The notes beneath the pieces were generated by a model. The model saw nothing but the letters and a program-made list of their open reading frames with translations, had not been told where the DNA came from and made no database searches. The translations under genes and the position numbers were made by a program. A stretch of DNA of 48,104 bases from a virus, in IMG/VR virus record IMGVR_UViG_3300050821_024080, positions 1-48,104 of that record; one strand, 5' to 3'. Positions 6,862 to 15,472 of this stretch are shown piece by piece (within the stretch, counting starts at the first letter, position 1; the number at the start of each line of letters is the position of its first letter).

Positions 6862-6932
6862 AGCGGTGTAGTGGAACGGCACCACGTCGGCCCCATAAGC
6901 CGGAGGACTCAGTTCGACTCTGAGCACCGCAA
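6862..6932 (+). tRNA. Phage tRNA with CAT anticodon (Met or Ile2)
   Basis: The fold is complete: acceptor positions 2-7 GCGGTG pair with CACCGC, U8 and A9 are followed by D-stem GTGG/CCAC, anticodon stem TCGGC/GCCGG has loop CCCATAA, and T-arm is CTCAG-TTCGACT-CTGAG. The anticodon is CAT. Position 1-72 is A opposite A, a mispair, as in initiator tRNAs, but the three G-C pairs of initiator anticodon stems are absent. Position 33 is C instead of the nearly universal U. It might be elongator Met, lysidine-modified Ile, or an unusual initiator-like tRNA. Confidence 0.8.
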
Positions 6933-6986
6933 TCCCGAACGACAGCTGATGAGCGCACAGCCAAAAGAGCGCGCTACGCTTGCTGC

Positions 6987-7193
6987 ATGAGCCTTGAGTG
7001 GCATCTTCTCGTCAATTCCCAAGGCAAAAGCGCCAGCGAGCTACAAAAGGTCGCCCAAGCCATTCGTGCCCTGCCAGCAGAAGGCGACGGAATGACCGTA
7101 GGCGACATAGCCAACGCTGTCCACACGGACACGGGAATGGTCGTAGCCGCCCTGGAAGAGATCGCCGAACAAGACGAACAAAACCTCTCGTAA
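6987..7193 (+). CDS. Small winged-helix-like protein
   Basis: This 68-residue protein starts at an ATG at 6987, 54 bases after the tRNA. Its sequence fits a compact winged helix: a first helix SELQKVAQAIRALPAEG, then TVGDIANAVHTDTGMVVAAL as a helix-turn-helix, then EEIAEQDEQNLS. The ribosome binding site is weak. It is the last gene before a 627-base gap and the late operon, so a regulatory role is plausible, but this is an inference from shape and place only. Confidence 0.6.
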   Translation: MSLEWHLLVNSQGKSASELQKVAQAIRALPAEGDGMTVGDIANAVHTDTGMVVAALEEIAEQDEQNLS

Positions 7194-7820
7194 GCAAAAC
7201 CAAAGCCCCCGAAAACGCCCTCACCACATTTCCCGGTGTAGCGACTGATCGGTGTTGGTTCGCGTACCCGAGTAAACGATGCGAACCGCCCAGGCGTGCT
7301 TTGCCGCTGGTTTGCCGAGTGAGAGCTGGTGAACGGCCAGCAGCCGGAATCAACCGCTACGAAAAACGGCTCAGCTAACTGTCAAGCAGGAGTCGTACAC
7401 GTTGCCGTGCGACGCAATCCGGTCGGAAACGCCTGCACACAAGCGGTATTGCTGGACATCGTGGCGTTGACGTACGTCGTTGGGACTAAGTAGGCACAAA
7501 GTGCGTTGCCCTAGCACCGTGCGTGACACGTACACGATCACAAGCAACCAAGCCAACGACGGTCAGTCGCAAGCACCACTGTCGCGATGTGACGTGACAT
7601 ACATGCTTCGACGTGACATGACAGGGGGTGCGCGCGCAAAGGGTGGATGAGCGCTCCCATTTGAGCCTCCCTCTCACAGGTTTTTGTGGTCTCGCGGGTT
7701 TTGGTTGGGTTGTCCTCGTTTTGTGGGCTGAGAAGTGGTTTTCGTGTCTTGTGGGTGGAGTTCCTGGGTCGCCCGGGGTTCGAGTCTCTCGCGGGCTTTG
7801 CGACTGGAAAGGAGGTTTCG
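7194..7820 (+). other. Non-coding region upstream of the late operon; candidate packaging/promoter region
   Basis: No convincing gene is present in 627 bases. It holds an inverted repeat GGTTCGC/GCGAACC at 7257-7263 and 7281-7287. It also holds a partial integrase-arm-like repeat at 7483-7504, and a doubled ACGTGACAT near 7596 and 7612 with a related GTGACACG near 7525. From about 7680 to 7810 the strand is extremely rich in G and T and poor in A. It ends in a strong ribosome binding site for the gene at 7821. A pac/cos site and the late promoter are expected close to terL, so this is the best candidate region. Confidence 0.5.
7483..7504 (+). repeat. Third copy of the integrase-arm-like repeat
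   Basis: GGACTAAGTAG at 7483-7493 is identical to the first unit of the repeats at 3122 and 44387. The adjoining unit GCACAAAGTGC is degenerate. It lies 4.4 kb inside the prophage, which is unusual for an arm site. Confidence 0.6.
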
Positions 7821-8051
7821 ATGTCTCTGTTCGATGTGTTGGTGACGCAGGGTGACGCTGACTGGAATGTCGGGGCGGTGTCGTCGTCGGTTCCGAAGTC
7901 GGGTGTGTTGGTGGAGGGTGTGGAAGCTGCTGATGTGGGTTCTGCGGCGAAGGCTGTGTCGGTTGCGGTGGGTTTGGATATCAATGAGGCGTGGCGGGTG
8001 TGGCCGGCTGGGGAAGAGACGTTGGTTGGTTCGCCGTCTACGGCGTCGTAG
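7821..8051 (+). CDS. Small protein directly upstream of terL
   Basis: The ATG at 7821 follows AAAGGAGG at an ideal distance, so I reject longer frames from 7686. The 76-residue product (MSLFDVLVTQGDADWNVGAV, ending GEETLVGSPSTAS) has the alternating small-residue pattern of a beta-rich protein and no helix-turn-helix, so it does not look like a small terminase. Its codons favour G and T in third position, unlike the C-rich usage of terL only a few bases on. The stop is directly followed by the terL ATG. Its place suggests a packaging or head role; function unknown. Confidence 0.65.
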   Translation: MSLFDVLVTQGDADWNVGAVSSSVPKSGVLVEGVEAADVGSAAKAVSVAVGLDINEAWRVWPAGEETLVGSPSTAS

Positions 8052-9578
8052 ATGCTTCGTATCGACCGGGATGCGATCGGTCGTCTTCCGGTCGAGCAGC
8101 AGGAGCAGGCTCGTGAACTGTTGGCAACGTATGAGGCGGCGCTCAGAGCGAACCCGCTGTTGGGCTACGACCCTCACGACAAGCAGATCCCGTTCCACCA
8201 GTCGCGGGAACCGTTGAAGGCGTTCCTGGGTGGGAACCGGTCTGGGAAGACGACTGCGGGGATCTGTGACGACCTGATCCAGGCCGTGGACCGGGACTGT
8301 CTACCCGAGCATCTCCTGCCGTTCAAGAAGTGGGATCCACCGTTTCACTGCCGGATCATCGCGCCGGATTTCACGTCGACGATGGAGGGCGTCATCTTCC
8401 CGAAGCTCCGGGAATGGACACCTAAGAGCCAGCTTGTTGGTGGGTCGTTCGATCGGGCGTTCGATAAGGCGAACCGGGTGTTGCGATTCGTGAATGGCAC
8501 CACCTTCGACTTTTTGACGTTCGAGCAGGACCTCGACAAGTTCGGTGGTGCCGCGAAGCACCGGATCCACTATGACGAGGAGCCACCGAAAGACATCCGC
8601 AACGAGTCGCTAATGCGCCTCATCGACTACGGCGGCGACGAGCTGTTCACGATGACGCCACTCCAGGGCATGTCGTGGATGTACGACGAGATCTGGGAGC
8701 CATGGACCAAGAGCCAGCTCGAGGACGGCACCGTCGTCCTGGTCGACATGGATGACAACCCGCATCTGGACGAGAAGACCAAGAAGCGCGTCCTCAAAGG
8801 GTTGAGCGAGGAGGAGCGCCAGGCCCGGAAGTCCGGCCGGTTCGTGCATTTCGCCGGCATGATCTACGACGACTTCTCCCGCAATTTTCATGTGGTTCCC
8901 GAAGTCGCGCCCCCCGAATCGGTACCTGAGGGTGCGCAAGTCTATGTAGGGATCGATCCTGGGATGCGATTCATGGCCGCCGTCGTCTGGTGTTATCTGA
9001 CACCCGACGACACGATGGTGGTGTTTGACGAGCTCGCGCTCGAAGGACACATCGTCGAACAGGTCGCGTCGGCGATCAAGCTCATCAACCAGAAGCACTC
9101 CAGGATCATCAACGGCGTCTCTGTGCCGTTGACACCATCGTGGTACGTGATCGACCCTGCCGCGCGGAACGTGAACCATCAGACGGGGCGGTCAGACCAG
9201 ATGGAGTACACCGACCACGGCATCGTCACCATCCTCGGCCAAAACAGTGTGACCGCGGGGATCAACCGTGTAAAGGAGCGGCTACAGACCCGGCGCCTGT
9301 TGGTGACGGCGAACTGTACGAACACGATCGACGAGTTCCGCAAGTACCGGTGGGCCAAGGCCACACGCACCGAAGCGGACCCCAAGGAGAAGCCCGTCAA
9401 GAAGGACGATCACCTCCTCGACGCGTTGCGCTACGTCGTAATGAGCCGCCCCTATGCCGCACACACTCGCGAGGACAGTGAGCCGCTCACACCCCTTGAG
9501 CGGGCCGCCAGACGCGACCAGCAGGGCCGCAAACGTCGCGGCATACCTAAGACCCCTATGGGAGGAATTTTCGCCTGA
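8052..9578 (+). CDS. terL: Terminase large subunit (TerL)
   Basis: TerL is the ATPase-nuclease motor that cuts phage DNA and pumps it through the portal. The 508-residue protein has Walker A GGNRSGKTT (residues 60-68), Walker B with catalytic acids RIHYDEEP (171-178), and an RNase H-like nuclease half with YVGIDPGMRF (D302), VVFDEL, WYVIDPAARNVN and KKDDHLLDALRYVV. The length is normal. The ATG at 8052 abuts the previous stop, and the end overlaps the next start (TGATG). It opens the packaging and head operon. No recognisable small subunit lies directly upstream. Confidence 0.95.
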   Translation: MLRIDRDAIGRLPVEQQEQARELLATYEAALRANPLLGYDPHDKQIPFHQSREPLKAFLGGNRSGKTTAGICDDLIQAVDRDCLPEHLLPFKKWDPPFHCRIIAPDFTSTMEGVIFPKLREWTPKSQLVGGSFDRAFDKANRVLRFVNGTTFDFLTFEQDLDKFGGAAKHRIHYDEEPPKDIRNESLMRLIDYGGDELFTMTPLQGMSWMYDEIWEPWTKSQLEDGTVVLVDMDDNPHLDEKTKKRVLKGLSEEERQARKSGRFVHFAGMIYDDFSRNFHVVPEVAPPESVPEGAQVYVGIDPGMRFMAAVVWCYLTPDDTMVVFDELALEGHIVEQVASAIKLINQKHSRIINGVSVPLTPSWYVIDPAARNVNHQTGRSDQMEYTDHGIVTILGQNSVTAGINRVKERLQTRRLLVTANCTNTIDEFRKYRWAKATRTEADPKEKPVKKDDHLLDALRYVVMSRPYAAHTREDSEPLTPLERAARRDQQGRKRRGIPKTPMGGIFA

Positions 9579-9982
9579 TGACCGTCCAGCTAGCCAACGA
9601 TATTCGCCCAGCAGAGCTACCCACCTACTGCTCCGCATGTGGCTGTCAAGACAAATCGAAGCGACACGTCGACTTCGATGCCGAGTGTGATCGCGGATAC
9701 GGCGCCGACAAGGCCGTGCCGATCTCAATGGACGATCTCATTATCTGCGAAACCTGTCTCCGATCCGCAGCTGTCCTCGTGGACATGATCGACGCCACAG
9801 AGCCAGTGGAGAAAATCGCGGTACTCGAAAGGCGGCTCGCTGAGGAGCAGAAACGCGCCGACCAGGCCGCCGCTTATGCAGACCGCATGGAGCAAGCCAT
9901 AGCCGCCCGACCCGAGCCCGTAAAGGTCTCCAGACCCCGCGGCCGTCCACCCAAGGCCCAAAAGGAGACTGTACCCGTATGA
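9578..9982 (+). CDS. Zinc-binding protein with AT-hook-like tail
   Basis: This 134-residue protein starts at the TGATG overlap with terL. Near the amino end it has a four-cysteine arrangement (CSACGCQD at about 18-25, then CETCL near 58). A coiled-coil helix follows (LERRLAEEQKRADQAAAYADR), and the tail SRPRGRPPKAQK resembles an AT-hook, a short minor-groove binding motif. A DNA-contacting accessory role in packaging would suit the neighbours terL and portal. I do not recognise the family, and the motif calls are visual. Confidence 0.6.
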   Translation: MTVQLANDIRPAELPTYCSACGCQDKSKRHVDFDAECDRGYGADKAVPISMDDLIICETCLRSAAVLVDMIDATEPVEKIAVLERRLAEEQKRADQAAAYADRMEQAIAARPEPVKVSRPRGRPPKAQKETVPV

Positions 9983-10302
9983 GCGGCATAACCCACCTAC
10001 GCAACGGCCTCCAAACCGTCGCCGCTGCCGGCACACCCGTCCGGCTCGAAGACGAAGCAGGTAACCCGCCAGGAGCTGTTGTCGGGGTGATACTCCAGGC
10101 GCTGGAAACGAACACCGGCACCATCGTCTTCGGTGGTAAAACCGTCGTGGCGAAAGCCGGAACACACGCCGCGCCGGAACGAAAGGGCATCGCTCTCACA
10201 CCAGGAGCAAGCGCGACCCTCGACATCAACGACCTCGCGGCGATCTGGATCGACGCCACCGTCAGCGGCGACGGTGTGAGCTGGGCGCTCCTCGCCGCAT
10301 GA
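9979..10302 (+). CDS. Small beta-rich virion protein (decoration or fibre-base type)
   Basis: The 107-residue product opens with an ATGA overlap and closes with another. Its repeated strand pattern (GVILQALETNTGTIVFGG, TVVAKAGTHA, GIALTPGASATLDI, AAIWIDATVSGDGVSWALLA) is typical of small jelly-roll or Ig-like virion proteins that accompany fibre genes in phages. No catalytic residues are evident. It precedes the glycoside hydrolase, so it may help attach that protein to the particle. Its function is inferred only from pattern and context. Confidence 0.6.
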   Translation: MSGITHLRNGLQTVAAAGTPVRLEDEAGNPPGAVVGVILQALETNTGTIVFGGKTVVAKAGTHAAPERKGIALTPGASATLDINDLAAIWIDATVSGDGVSWALLAA

Positions 10303-12215
10303 GTCCCCACGCCTCCATAGACCAGGTCACGGCCAGCGAGGTCGAAGAGAGCGCAGCTATCGCAAAGGCAAACGCGCTCGTCGCCGCCACTACTTGCACC
10401 GTGACGACCACAGCAAACAGTGCAGTTGTGGCCGGCACCAGCACGAACTGGACGAACGCTCTCGTCGGACAGTGGATGCACATCCCTGGGGCAGCTAAAG
10501 AAGAAGAGGATCTACTCGCCGAAATCGTATCCGTCAAAAGTACGACCGAACTGACCCTCGCCGCCGAAGCCAAGACCGTAACAACCACAGTCACAGCCAC
10601 TATCGGCCCCGACCAGTCCCTGGCCTTGATCGAAGGCTGCGAACTCGCCAAGAACTCAAAGCAACGCTTCTACGTGCGCGGCCTAATGCTGATGGTCGCC
10701 AAAGCCGTGAATACCTTCGGCGTGCTGGAGGCTCATCCCGAAGCGTCAACGATCGGGTTTGCTGTTAGCGGCCTGCGTTACGCCCGTGAAGGCGGCATCC
10801 TGAAATATCGGGTTCGCAGCAAAACGAGCGGGTCACGGGTAGGTACCCAACCGTTTATGTCGTCCCATCTCAGCATCAACGATCTCACGAGTCTCAGTAA
10901 TTCGACCAGTGGCGAAGACGCGTACGGCAAATATTTCCTGACGAATGTCGAAGCTACGCAGTGTGTGACTAACAAGGTCACCCCGATCACCGCCGGAGTG
11001 GTGTACGACTGCACGCTGCTCTTGGGTGGGACACTTCCGCAGGAAATCTTCGTCGAATTTTACAACGCGTCTAACGCATTCGTATCAAACCATCAAGTGC
11101 TGCCGTTTGGGGGCTCCTATTCGGCTGAATCGCTCGCCAACTCGCCGGTGAGCGGTGAACCTGTCGAGATTCCCCTCCAGTTCACAGTGCCCGCAGAAGT
11201 CACACAGTTCGCGATCACCATCAAGGGGTACACGGGCCGTGCGTTGAAGCTCTACGAAATCAACTTTGCTGCCGATTCGGTTGTGCCGCGTAAGCGTGTG
11301 AGGGACATCCCGATCCCTTATCGCGGGTTCTCTTTCCAACAGTTCAACCAGCTGTCGTGGATGTTCGCGAGTGTGATGACCCCCGGGCGCGCCTACAAGC
11401 GACTGTCCTTCATCGACTCAACTTTTCACCCTGATGGGTTGCGAATCTTCTTTGGGATCGACGCGGCCTGCTTTTTCTCGGCAGCGTCCGCTGAAGAAGA
11501 ACGCAAAGGCAAGCCCACCGGTTTCATTCCGGCAGCGCTCGAACGCGCCGAGCAGGTCCTAGCACTCACACAGGCGATGGGTCTCACAGTTGTGCCGGTG
11601 TTGATCTGCCCGGTGCGTGGTGGCAGCGGCGACGAACAGATAGTGACGAACCGCGAAATCCTGACCAGCGCTGAAGTCCGCGCCGCCTACATTGAACGGC
11701 TCAAGGAATTCGTAGCCCGGTTCGAGCACTATCCCCACATCGCCGGGTGGGACGTCGTCAACGAGGCATCCTACGAGCTAGCCGCGAATCGCTCAGGTAC
11801 GAAAACCTTCACTCAACAACAGATCGCAGAAACTCTGACAGAACTCTACACAGCGCTGCGCACAGTTACCGCCAAGCCGCTGATCCTGTCCTGTCCCGAC
11901 GGTGGGTCAGCCCGACACTTGCGCTACCTCCTCTCACAGGACCTCTACGACATCGTTGACCACCACAGCTACGGCGACACGGCAACATGGGACATCCTGA
12001 CGATGCAGCACCCGTTGATCTCGCTTGAGGTTGGCCCCGCCCCAGGTGAAACCGAAGATCAAAAGTTCGTACAGGGCGTCGCACCGATCCTGACCTCCGG
12101 GGCCGCCGTCGTCTCGGCTGCGTGGATGTGGCTCGAAGGTTGGCTCACGGAAACCGGCAAAGACGCCGCGCTGACTGCGAACAAGCATTACATCAGCCTC
12201 GCCAAGCGCTACTAG
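10299..12215 (+). CDS. Virion-associated glycoside hydrolase (GH5-like) with carbohydrate-binding-like domains
   Basis: The 638-residue protein has three parts. Residues about 1-105 form a Thr/Ala-rich beta domain. Residues 110-335 have a jelly-roll pattern ending TIKGYTGRALKLYEINF, as in carbohydrate-binding modules. Residues 345-638 are a TIM-barrel hydrolase like family GH5: the beta-4 motif IAGWDVVNEASY supplies N488 and the probable acid/base E489, and beta-7 LISLEVGP the probable nucleophile E577; VDHHSYGD precedes it. Such enzymes cut beta-1,4-glucans, mannans or similar cell-surface polysaccharide. It overlaps the preceding gene (ATGA) and lies between terL and portal. Depolymerase activity during adsorption is likely; the substrate is unknown. 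Confidence 0.75.
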   Translation: MSPHASIDQVTASEVEESAAIAKANALVAATTCTVTTTANSAVVAGTSTNWTNALVGQWMHIPGAAKEEEDLLAEIVSVKSTTELTLAAEAKTVTTTVTATIGPDQSLALIEGCELAKNSKQRFYVRGLMLMVAKAVNTFGVLEAHPEASTIGFAVSGLRYAREGGILKYRVRSKTSGSRVGTQPFMSSHLSINDLTSLSNSTSGEDAYGKYFLTNVEATQCVTNKVTPITAGVVYDCTLLLGGTLPQEIFVEFYNASNAFVSNHQVLPFGGSYSAESLANSPVSGEPVEIPLQFTVPAEVTQFAITIKGYTGRALKLYEINFAADSVVPRKRVRDIPIPYRGFSFQQFNQLSWMFASVMTPGRAYKRLSFIDSTFHPDGLRIFFGIDAACFFSAASAEEERKGKPTGFIPAALERAEQVLALTQAMGLTVVPVLICPVRGGSGDEQIVTNREILTSAEVRAAYIERLKEFVARFEHYPHIAGWDVVNEASYELAANRSGTKTFTQQQIAETLTELYTALRTVTAKPLILSCPDGGSARHLRYLLSQDLYDIVDHHSYGDTATWDILTMQHPLISLEVGPAPGETEDQKFVQGVAPILTSGAAVVSAAWMWLEGWLTETGKDAALTANKHYISLAKRY

Positions 12216-12251
12216 GCGGTTCTCCCTCTCTCCCCGTCGAAAGGGGATCAC

Positions 12252-12644
12252 ATGCTGTACCTCGCTGTAGCCCTTGCGGGCCTCGCACTACTACTCGTTC
12301 TTTTGCGCGAGCGTGACACACGCCAACTAGAGCGCATACTCGCCGACGTCGCACAGGAACGCCGCAGCCTGCTCGACGAACATCGCACCCAAATCCAAGG
12401 CCTCCTAAACGGGCACGCTGAGGAGTCCAAACAGGCATGGGAAGCACTCGAGCGCGCTCTCGCAGCCGCTGCTGAGGAGCGCCAAACCCTTCTCAACCGG
12501 ATACAGCACCCCGAACGACCCATCGTTCCCATCGTCGAGCGAGAGTCGATAGAGCCACCCAAAGACAGCGCCGAGCTTGCGTATGTAGGCGGAATCGTCC
12601 CTGAGGGTGTCATTGTAGGAACGGAGCCCGATGGCGGCGACTGA
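12252..12644 (+). CDS. Membrane-anchored coiled-coil protein
   Basis: The 130-residue product begins with one hydrophobic segment (MLYLAVALAGLALLLVLL). A long charged coiled coil follows (RQLERILADVAQERRSLLDE through EEERQTLLNRI), then a short Pro/Glu tail. The AAAGGGG before the ATG at 12252 is a fair ribosome binding site. The end overlaps the portal gene by 14 bases. The layout resembles small single-pass proteins sometimes encoded next to portal genes, but a virion role is unproven. It might help anchor assembly at the membrane or be a host-directed membrane factor. Confidence 0.65.
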   Translation: MLYLAVALAGLALLLVLLRERDTRQLERILADVAQERRSLLDEHRTQIQGLLNGHAEESKQAWEALERALAAAAEERQTLLNRIQHPERPIVPIVERESIEPPKDSAELAYVGGIVPEGVIVGTEPDGGD

Positions 12645-14730
12645 ACCAACTGCCGTCCCCGACCAGGGCGTTGGAGAGCTAGAGAAGCTACTCACCCAAG
12701 CCAAAAACGCACGCGCTGGCTTCGAGCCCGTCTGGTATCTGAACGTCTCGTATTACATGGGTCGCCAGTGGGTGTTCTGGAACCGCGGACGCCTCGACCG
12801 GCCAGTACTTGAGCCGTGGCGCGTCACGCTTACGGACAACCGGATCATCGGGATCGTCCGCACCGAGCTAGCGAAGATGACCAAGCAGAAGCCAGCATGG
12901 CAAGTCGTCCCCGTAACCGCCGAAGACGCCGATCTTGAGGCAAGCAGGGTCGGCGAACAAATCCTCGGCTACCTCTGGCGACACCTGCACATGAGAACCC
13001 GACTCATGGACGCGCTCCTTTGGTCCCGCGTAACCGGCGCCGGGTTCTGGAAGGTGTTCTGGGACAGCGCCAAGGGCCAACAGGTCACGATCGCCTGCAA
13101 CGAAGACGGCGACCCCGTAATGCACGCCGAAACCGGGGCGCCGATGCGCGTCGACGACTTTCCCGACGGTCTCCCCGAAGGCTGTAAGCCGAAGACGATC
13201 GCCACGGGCGACGTGAACATCGAAGCGGTCAACCCGTTCGAACTCTATTTCGACCCAGTGGCCCTCGATATCGAGGACGCAGAATGGTGTATCCAGGTCG
13301 CTGTCAAGACATCTGAGTGGGTCAAGGCCCACTTCGACGTCGAACTCCAACCAGACACCGATATCGCACCCGGAACAGCAGAGGGCAAGATTTTCTCCAC
13401 CGGCAGCAGCAGCGCCAACGGTGGCCGTGGCGTCAAGGTCTGCGAGTACTGGGCCAAGCCCTCCAGCAAGCATCCAAACGGACGGCGGGTGGTGTGGGCG
13501 AAAAGCAAAATCCTCGTCCAGGAAAACAATCCGTACGGTGATCTGCCGTACATGATGTTCAAGGGCATCCCAGTCCCCGGCCGCCTATATCCAACGTGCA
13601 TCGTTGAGCAGTTGCGGGAGCCCCAAACCGAGCTGAACAAGATCCGCTCCCAGGTAACAGACAGCGCGCAACGCACCGGCAACCCCGCACTCTTGGCAGC
13701 GAAGCAGGCGAACGTCGAGTACGAGGGTGTACCCGGCGAGAGGATCGACTACGACGACACCGTCCCCAACGCCATCCCGTCTTACTTGCAGCCTCCGTCG
13801 ATGCCCGCCTATGTGTTGCAGCAGCAGGAACGCATCGAACAGGCCATGCAAGACATCTCCGGCCAACACGAGGTCTCCTCCGCTCAGGTACCGGCAGGAG
13901 TAACAGCTGCATCCGCGATCAATCTCTTGCAGGAGGCCGACGACACCAGGCTGGGGCCTGCGATCTATGACATGGAGGAAACGCTCGGCATCGCAGGATC
14001 ACGCCTCCTGAAGCTCGTCGCACAGTATTGGACGGACGAGCGGACCGTCATGATCGCCGGCGAGGACCAGGCTTGGAACACGATGCTTTTCCGTGGCGCG
14101 ATGTTGAAGGAGAACACACACGCCGAAGTCCAAATGGGCAGCGCGTTCCCCCGGTCAAAGGCCGCGAAGCAAGCCGCGATCCAAGACACCTTGAGTCTTG
14201 CCCTCCAATACTCCAAAGATGCACTCAACCCGCGCGATCTCGCAAAGGTACTCCGCGACCTTGAGGCCGGTGGCCTCGAGAAGCTATTCGGTGATCTCAC
14301 TATCGACGTGGCTCAGGTGAACCGTGAGAACCAGCAGATGGCGCAAGGCCAAAAACTCACGATCAACAGTTACGACAACAACCAAGCCCACATAGACGGC
14401 CACACCGAATACCAAAAGAGCGCCGCCTACCAGCAACTCACCCCCGAAGCCCAACAGGGCATCGAAGCGCACGTCGGCGAACACCGCGTCCAACTCATGC
14501 GGTCAATGGGACCACAGGCACCACAAGTAACCCCTGCGGAGAGCTTGAACTACAAGGATGCACCGCCCGATATTCAACGCCAGATCGAGGAGCAAGCGGG
14601 CCTCACGCCGTCGACCGAAGAGGCGCCAGAACCGGCAGCCGAACCGCCAACGCCTGGCGCCCCGCAGCAGGACGAACCAGAATCAAACAGTGGGCCTCCA
14701 GAAGCCCAACCAACACCACAAGCAAGCTAG
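12631..14730 (+). CDS. Portal protein
   Basis: The portal is a dodecameric ring at one capsid vertex through which DNA passes. The 699-residue product is the size of podovirus portals and has their layout. An amino-terminal helical clip (FEPVWYLNVSYYMGRQWVFW) is followed by conserved core segments (IVRTELAKMTKQKPAWQVVP, and later YGDLPYMMFKGIPVPGRLYP), then a long C-terminal helical stem (QQERIEQAMQDISGQHEVS and IAGSRLLKLVAQYW). A disordered Pro/Glu/Gln tail of about 70 residues ends it. GGAACGGAG precedes the ATG at 12631, and TerL lies upstream with scaffold and capsid downstream. The fold is assigned from pattern, size and order. Confidence 0.88.
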   Translation: MAATEPTAVPDQGVGELEKLLTQAKNARAGFEPVWYLNVSYYMGRQWVFWNRGRLDRPVLEPWRVTLTDNRIIGIVRTELAKMTKQKPAWQVVPVTAEDADLEASRVGEQILGYLWRHLHMRTRLMDALLWSRVTGAGFWKVFWDSAKGQQVTIACNEDGDPVMHAETGAPMRVDDFPDGLPEGCKPKTIATGDVNIEAVNPFELYFDPVALDIEDAEWCIQVAVKTSEWVKAHFDVELQPDTDIAPGTAEGKIFSTGSSSANGGRGVKVCEYWAKPSSKHPNGRRVVWAKSKILVQENNPYGDLPYMMFKGIPVPGRLYPTCIVEQLREPQTELNKIRSQVTDSAQRTGNPALLAAKQANVEYEGVPGERIDYDDTVPNAIPSYLQPPSMPAYVLQQQERIEQAMQDISGQHEVSSAQVPAGVTAASAINLLQEADDTRLGPAIYDMEETLGIAGSRLLKLVAQYWTDERTVMIAGEDQAWNTMLFRGAMLKENTHAEVQMGSAFPRSKAAKQAAIQDTLSLALQYSKDALNPRDLAKVLRDLEAGGLEKLFGDLTIDVAQVNRENQQMAQGQKLTINSYDNNQAHIDGHTEYQKSAAYQQLTPEAQQGIEAHVGEHRVQLMRSMGPQAPQVTPAESLNYKDAPPDIQRQIEEQAGLTPSTEEAPEPAAEPPTPGAPQQDEPESNSGPPEAQPTPQAS

Positions 14731-14740
14731 GAGAACCCAC

Positions 14741-15472
14741 ATGGAACCAACGCCGCAGATCGATCCGACGACAGGCCAACCGGCCGTCGAACCCACTAAG
14801 CCGCCTACAGCTTCGGGAACACCTTCTCCTGGGCCTGTGACCACCGAGGCAGCCGACCAGATCATCCACGCTGCTCTCGATGCAGCCTCGGAGTCCCAGT
14901 CGCCCGTCGCGCCGGTACCATCGGAGGCATCGCCAGAGCAGCAGACAGCCCCGGAGACACCCTCATCCGAGCAGCCACCGAATACGCCTGTCGAGCAGCA
15001 GCCCGCGAGCTCTCCGACAGAGCCATCTACGGCTTCTCCGTCCGTGGCGTCAACGGAGAGCGGATCGACCCCCGACATCTCCTCCCAGCCGGCCATCCAG
15101 CCCACGGCTACCAGCGGGGCCGGTTCGGAGCCCTCCAACGAGACTCCCATCCCCTCGGCAGACGAGCCAGAGGCAACGGACTCGGCTAGCTCGAGCGCAG
15201 CAGCTGAGACTCTCCCGGTCTCGCCAGTACCAGCAGCGGTCATCGAAGGCATCGTCTACCGGGGGCGCACCGACGACGACGTCCTCACCGGCACGTTCTG
15301 CCGTGTGATCGCGGGTGAGCACCAGGGCCGCTACGGGGTGTTCACAAACACGGCAACGATCACCCTCGACGGATGGCCAGCCACGGTCATCGTCCGTACG
15401 CGCGATGATCGGGACGAGAATCTGACCGTCAACTACGCGGATATTCGTCCCGCAGCGGCTGGGGGTCGATGA
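14741..15472 (+). CDS. Disordered protein with SH3/KOW-like C-terminal domain
   Basis: I use the ATG at 14741, ten bases after the portal stop with TAGGAGAA before it; an upstream extension would lie in the portal gene. The first 155 of 243 residues are Pro, Ser, Thr, Glu and Ala repeats without structure. The final 75 residues form a compact beta domain (DVLTGTFCRVIAGEHQGRYG, then ATITLDGWPATVIVRTRDD, then NLTVNYADIRPA) in the manner of KOW/SH3 barrels. Such long flexible arms with a small head are seen in capsid-associated or decoration proteins. The head domain may bind nucleic acid or capsid. Role unknown. Confidence 0.65.
   Translation: MEPTPQIDPTTGQPAVEPTKPPTASGTPSPGPVTTEAADQIIHAALDAASESQSPVAPVPSEASPEQQTAPETPSSEQPPNTPVEQQPASSPTEPSTASPSVASTESGSTPDISSQPAIQPTATSGAGSEPSNETPIPSADEPEATDSASSSAAAETLPVSPVPAAVIEGIVYRGRTDDDVLTGTFCRVIAGEHQGRYGVFTNTATITLDGWPATVIVRTRDDRDENLTVNYADIRPAAAGGR

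Noticed and set aside
6751-6990. 79-residue plus frame over the tRNA region
   Set aside because: The interval is explained by a tRNA and a tRNA-like fold.
7538-7984. Thr/Pro-rich minus-strand frame before terL
   Set aside because: It is the complement of the GT-rich tract and of the gene at 7821, which has a strong ribosome binding site.
12868-13473. 201-residue minus-strand frame inside the portal gene
   Set aside because: The portal frame is well supported and coupled to its neighbours; no motif on the other strand.
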